Positions 63,699-64,000 of a DNA stretch of 64,000 nucleotides are shown here, piece by piece. The DNA is from a bacterium. Its GTDB lineage: Bacteria > Planctomycetota > JAFGQW01. The stretch is taken from NCBI GenBank assembly GCA_030426805.1, contig JAUHXU010000001.1:1204861-1268860 (forward strand), given 5' to 3'. Position 1 is the stretch's first letter. Each line of letters starts with the position of its first letter. Position numbers and translations under genes: made by a program. Below the pieces are notes generated by a model. That model had not been told where the DNA came from, did no database searches, and saw only the letters and a list, made by a program, of their open reading frames with translations.

Positions 63699-64000
63699 CT
63701 ATTCGGCGAAGTCGTCGAAGACCGAGCCGGGGAGCTTTTCGCGCAGGCGGGCGAGCGCGCGGTGGTAGCGGACGGCGACCGTGCCGGGCTTGGCGTCCAC
63801 CAGGGTGCCGACCAGTTGGTTCGACTGCTGCTCGATCCCGCGGAGAATGACGAGTTCCCGATCCGCCTCCCCGAGCGCGTCGATCGCCGCGAGCACCGCT
63901 TCCCCCTGCTCCTCGCGGACGACGCGGGTCACGACCCCGGTGACGTCGGCAGCCAGGTGGTCGAATCCCGAGTCGGGAAACCCCGGCTCGTCGTGGCTCG
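63699..64000 (-). CDS. ECF-type sigma factor, C-terminal part (cut by window edge)
   Basis: The visible frame, open to the window edge, ends with a sigma region 4: AVLAAIDALGEADRELVILR, GIEQQSNQLVGTLVDAKPGT, VAVRYHRALARLREKLPGSV. The pattern LILR...I...L...VAVRYHRAL is that of planctomycete ECF sigmas (the ECF01 or Gob-type groups). The start and region 2 lie outside the window. The tail ends GSVFDDFAE, without the membrane fusion seen in the neighbour at 57074-60358. Confidence 0.85.
   Translation of the reverse strand, partial: SHDEPGFPDSGFDHLAADVTGVVTRVVREEQGEAVLAAIDALGEADRELVILRGIEQQSNQLVGTLVDAKPGTVAVRYHRALARLREKLPGSVFDDFAE

Overview
The window is very GC-rich (codon third positions almost all G or C) and gene-dense. 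Its gene content points to a planctomycete-like bacterium: an alpha-2-macroglobulin of 2,608 residues, an ECF sigma factor fused to a membrane-anchored extracytoplasmic tail, SBBP-repeat and kelch beta-propellers, secreted beta-helix proteins, many carboxypeptidase-regulatory-like repeats, and c-type cytochrome lipoproteins. No rRNA, tRNA, CRISPR array, transposase or phage gene was seen. The taxon is an inference from gene content.

Layout. 1-4274 (minus): an apparent operon of a retropepsin-like/thioredoxin fusion, a two-TM protein and a MoxR AAA+ ATPase cut by the window edge. 4460-8761: a secreted propeller, a YfhO-type membrane protein and a C-terminally anchored protein. 8812-12541: a tightly overlapping trio of ABC-type binding protein, histidine kinase and NtrC-type sigma54 activator, with no ABC permease or ATPase. 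12.5-30 kb: an accessory-looking block of secreted SBBP, kelch and beta-helix proteins, a GDSL esterase, TlpA-like and other envelope proteins and a DMT transporter, carrying four copies of a palindromic repeat (three of exactly 94 bp, one of 44 bp). 30-38.9 kb: a YceI protein, two bacterial PH-domain proteins, a DUF3047-like protein, an M49-like peptidase lipoprotein, a CmoB-like methyltransferase, a TPR protein and a glycine-zipper protein. 39-49.8 kb: the giant alpha-2-macroglobulin, an MscS-like channel with a long helical N-terminal region and a small secreted protein. 49.8-54.3 kb: HppD, an M32 carboxypeptidase, a YfcE-type phosphoesterase and two heme lipoproteins, one interrupted by an in-frame UGA. 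54.4-60.4 kb: a convergent pair of proteins with carboxypeptidase-regulatory-like ectodomains, one headed by an ECF sigma factor. 60.5-64 kb: two more secreted propellers, a small lipoprotein and the 3' part of another ECF sigma gene.

Four observations stand out. (1) Nine otherwise unrelated secreted proteins end in the same kind of ~110-residue C-terminal module, which looks like a surface-targeting or anchoring domain. (2) Three copies of a symmetrical 94-bp palindrome plus one 44-bp deletion form lie just after stop codons between 12.5 and 30 kb. (3) A heme lipoprotein gene has an in-frame UGA followed by 37 well-conserved-looking codons and a SECIS-like hairpin, so it may be a selenoprotein or a recent nonsense mutant. 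(4) The sigma-ectodomain fusion gene lies between 38-bp direct repeats derived from the 3' end of its neighbour.
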